Part shown: one piece after another, positions 61,981 to 64,000 of the stretch | Layout: the number at the start of each line of letters is the position of its first letter | Position numbering within the stretch: the first letter of the stretch is position 1 | NCBI RefSeq assembly: GCF_009712605.1 | Contig: NZ_WASO01000015.1 | Coordinates: 310,001 to 374,000, forward strand | Length of the DNA: 64,000 nt | Reading direction: 5' to 3' | Origin: Paludibacter sp. | Lineage (GTDB): Bacteria; Bacteroidota; Bacteroidia; Bacteroidales; Paludibacteraceae | Program-made: the position numbers and the translations under genes | Notes under the pieces: generated by a model | Databases searched by the model: none | What the model was told of the DNA's origin: nothing | Seen by the model: only the letters and a program-made list of their open reading frames with translations

Positions 61981-63642
61981 ATGATGAAATCCATCGAAAA
62001 AAGTCCGTTACAGATTTCCCGGTCACTTTATCACCCAAAAATGCCAAAAGCATTAGGTGGCCCTGTTGTCCTGAAAGAAGGCAAAGCAACCGAATCGGTA
62101 GCCGATCAGGCTGCAATTAAAGAACTTTTCCCGAATACTTACGGAATGCCATTGATCACATTCGAACCGGCAACTGAAAAAGTAGCTGCTCCTGCAGTGA
62201 ATGTTGGCGTTATTCTTTCAGGTGGTCAGGCTCCTGGTGGTCATAACGTTATTTCCGGTATTTTCGATGGTATCAAAGCGTTGAATCCGGAAAGCAAACT
62301 TTATGGTTTTTTAGGTGGTCCAAGCGGATTGGTTGATCACAAATACGTTGAACTGACTGCTGATATTATTGACGAATACCGTAATACCGGTGGTTTTGAT
62401 ATTATCGGTTCTGGTCGTACAAAGCTCGAAGAAACCGAACAGTTTGATAAGGGTGCTGAAATTTGCAAAGAATTAGGTATCAATGCTATCGTGATTATCG
62501 GTGGTGACGATTCAAATACAAATGCTTGTGTTCTTGCTGAATACTACGCACAAAAGAAAACAGGTATCCAGGTGATCGGTTGCCCGAAAACAATTGACGG
62601 TGACCTGAAAAACGAAATGATCGAAACTTCTTTTGGTTTCGATACCGCTTGTAAAGTTTATTCTGAGTTGATCGGTAACATCCAGCGTGATGCTAACTCG
62701 GCAAAAAAATATTACCACTTTATCCGTTTGATGGGTCGTTCTGCTTCGCACATCGCTCTTGAATGTGCTTTGCAAAGCCAACCTAACGTTTGTATCGTTT
62801 CGGAAGAAGTAGAGGCAAAAAATCTGACACTGAGCGATGTTGTTGAACAAATCGTAAAAGTGATTGTTGACCGTGCAAATCAGGGTCTGAACTTTGGAAC
62901 GATTTTGATTCCTGAAGGTCTGATCGAATTCATCCCTGCTATGAAGAAACTGATAGCAGAATTGAATGACCTGTTGGCTCACAACGATGATTTCAACGCG
63001 CTGGAAACAGAAGATGAAAAACGTCAGTACGTGAAAGGTTTGCTTTCTCCGGAAAGCCGCGAAGTTTATCGCGATCTGCCTAAGGGTATTGCACGTCAGT
63101 TGACACTCGATCGCGACCCGCACGGTAACGTTCAGGTTTCTTTGATCGAAACAGAAAAGCTGTTGATCGAAATGGTGGCTAAACGTTTGGCCAAACTGAA
63201 AGCAGCAGGTTCTTTCAAAGGAAAATTCTCTGCTATCAACCACTTCTTTGGGTACGAAGGACGTTGCGCTATCCCATCTAACTTTGATGCTAACTACACC
63301 TATTCATTGGGATATACAGCAGCTCTTTTGATTTCTGCAGGCAAAACCGGTTACATGTCATCTGTACGTAACCTGACTGCTCCTGCGGAAGAATGGATCG
63401 CCGGCGGTGTGCCCATCACGATGATGATGAACATGGAACGTCGTCACGGTGCTATGAAACCTGTAATCCAGAAAGCTTTGGTTCGTCTGGATGGCGCTCC
63501 TTTCCAGTATTTCGCTTCAAAACGCGATACATGGGCAACTACTACAAGTTTCGTTTATCCTGGCCCTATCCAGTATTACGGTCCTGCTGAAGTGTGCGAA
63601 CAACCTACCCGTACGCTGAAACTGGAACATAACGCTGAATAA
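61981..63642 (+). CDS. Pyrophosphate-dependent 6-phosphofructokinase
   Basis: Glycolytic enzyme that phosphorylates fructose-6-phosphate with PPi, reversibly. The 553-residue product is the long PFP type. It has [16 protein letters not shown] (78-93), GGDDSNT (174-180), where Asp replaces the Gly of ATP enzymes and marks PPi use, PKTIDGDLK (202-210) with the catalytic Asp, and [16 protein letters not shown] start at the second ATG (61984) is equally possible. Single gene with a strong terminator after it. The leader, about 100 bases, has no clear consensus promoter. Confidence 0.95.
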   Translation: MMKSIEKSPLQISRSLYHPKMPKALGGPVVLKEGKATESVADQAAIKELFPNTYGMPLITFEPATEKVAAPAVNVGVILSGGQAPGGHNVISGIFDGIKALNPESKLYGFLGGPSGLVDHKYVELTADIIDEYRNTGGFDIIGSGRTKLEETEQFDKGAEICKELGINAIVIIGGDDSNTNACVLAEYYAQKKTGIQVIGCPKTIDGDLKNEMIETSFGFDTACKVYSELIGNIQRDANSAKKYYHFIRLMGRSASHIALECALQSQPNVCIVSEEVEAKNLTLSDVVEQIVKVIVDRANQGLNFGTILIPEGLIEFIPAMKKLIAELNDLLAHNDDFNALETEDEKRQYVKGLLSPESREVYRDLPKGIARQLTLDRDPHGNVQVSLIETEKLLIEMVAKRLAKLKAAGSFKGKFSAINHFFGYEGRCAIPSNFDANYTYSLGYTAALLISAGKTGYMSSVRNLTAPAEEWIAGGVPITMMMNMERRHGAMKPVIQKALVRLDGAPFQYFASKRDTWATTTSFVYPGPIQYYGPAEVCEQPTRTLKLEHNAE

Positions 63643-63666
63643 TCCGGTATTCCGATAAATTTCTTT

Positions 63667-63712
63667 GATAGTGAACAAATGGCGGAAGCCTGTTTGTTCA
63701 CTATCTTTTTTT
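63667..63712 (+). terminator. Terminator of the phosphofructokinase gene
   Basis: A perfect 13-base inverted repeat (GATAGTGAACAAA, 13-base loop, TTTGTTCACTATC) followed by seven T. Confidence 0.88.
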
Positions 63713-63725
63713 AATACCTCGCATT

Positions 63726-64000
63726 ATGAGCAAAGTCTATCTTAGTCTGGGATCCAATCTGGGCGATAAGCAACGCAATCTTAGTGTTGCAATCAGCGAA
63801 ATAGAACAGCGTTGCGGAAAGGTTGAATTGTGCTCTTCTTTCTACTCTACTCCTCCATGGGGATTTAACTCCAACAATGAGTTCGTAAACCTTGCTCTTT
63901 CCATAACAACCACGCTTGAGCCTTTGGATTTGTTGAATGTCTTGAAACACATAGAACAGGTTTCAGGCCGTCAACAAAAAGCGAAAAGCGGTTATGAAGA
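63726..64000 (+). CDS. folK: HPPK (FolK), 5' part, cut by window edge
   Basis: 2-amino-4-hydroxy-6-hydroxymethyldihydropteridine pyrophosphokinase of folate synthesis. The first 91 residues show VYLSLGSNLGDKQRNL (4-19), the HPPK opening, then SSFYSTPPWGFNSNNEFVNLALSI and KHIEQVSGRQ. The gene continues past the window. It starts 14 bases after the terminator of the previous gene. Confidence 0.93.
   Translation, partial: MSKVYLSLGSNLGDKQRNLSVAISEIEQRCGKVELCSSFYSTPPWGFNSNNEFVNLALSITTTLEPLDLLNVLKHIEQVSGRQQKAKSGYE

Noticed and set aside
62512-63243. 243-codon minus-strand frame
   Set aside because: Mirror of the phosphofructokinase coding frame; Phe/Gln-rich and featureless.

Overview
The window is a single chromosomal stretch from a Bacteroidota bacterium, most likely order Bacteroidales (Paludibacter-like; a guess from gene content). 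The evidence is SusC/SusD pairs, many TAnnTTTG -7 promoter boxes paired with an upstream TTG, the near absence of Shine-Dalgarno sites, a type IX secretion substrate with a PorP/SprF partner, and a PPi-dependent phosphofructokinase.

Layout. (1) 1-7586: distal part of a xylan-utilisation locus: the tail of a SusD, then SusC, SusD, a DUF1735-type lipoprotein and a GH10 xylanase whose catalytic domain carries an inserted carbohydrate-binding module. This matches the Bacteroidota xusABCDE-xyn10 order. (2) 7997-23044: housekeeping and accessory genes: lgt, nadB, an AraC regulator divergent from a DoxX/Tat-deacetylase pair, MmcQ/YjbR, a GH13 amylase-like enzyme, a Tat-exported GH28, a BlaI/M56 sensor pair with a visible operator, a TlpA-type thioredoxin lipid-less envelope protein and a FAD oxidoreductase. 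(3) 23318-35240: S41 protease followed by a surface-polysaccharide cluster (two WecB-type epimerases, a Wzx-like flippase, six glycosyltransferases). (4) 35233-39774: YgbA_NO-family protein, secreted glutathione peroxidase, mfd, and a tRNA-Glu(CTC) with odd pairing.

(5) 39906-47313: the most interesting part, a complete lasso-peptide (RiPP) cluster of the phosphorylated, paeninodin-like kind. It has a 38-residue precursor (too short for routine gene callers), an HPr-kinase-like peptide kinase, a PqqD-like RRE protein (B1), a transglutaminase-like leader peptidase (B2), an asparagine-synthetase-like cyclase (C), a nucleotidyltransferase and an ABC exporter (D). A CheR-like methyltransferase lies antisense between the cyclase and the nucleotidyltransferase. 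The predicted core is a 14-mer beginning with Lys, with Asp at position 9 for the macrolactam and Ser as last residue, the residue such kinases phosphorylate.

(6) 47341-57737: a 2162-residue T9SS-exported adhesin made of about 20 tandem 91-residue cadherin/Ig-like repeats, followed by its PorP/SprF-like and OmpA-family partners, behind a 630-base leader. (7) 57845-64000: mutL, an LtaS-like membrane sulfatase-fold enzyme, PPi-phosphofructokinase and the start of folK.

Dispersed degenerate intergenic repeats and a probable IS66 remnant show past mobile or repeat activity, but no intact insertion sequence, phage or CRISPR array is seen.
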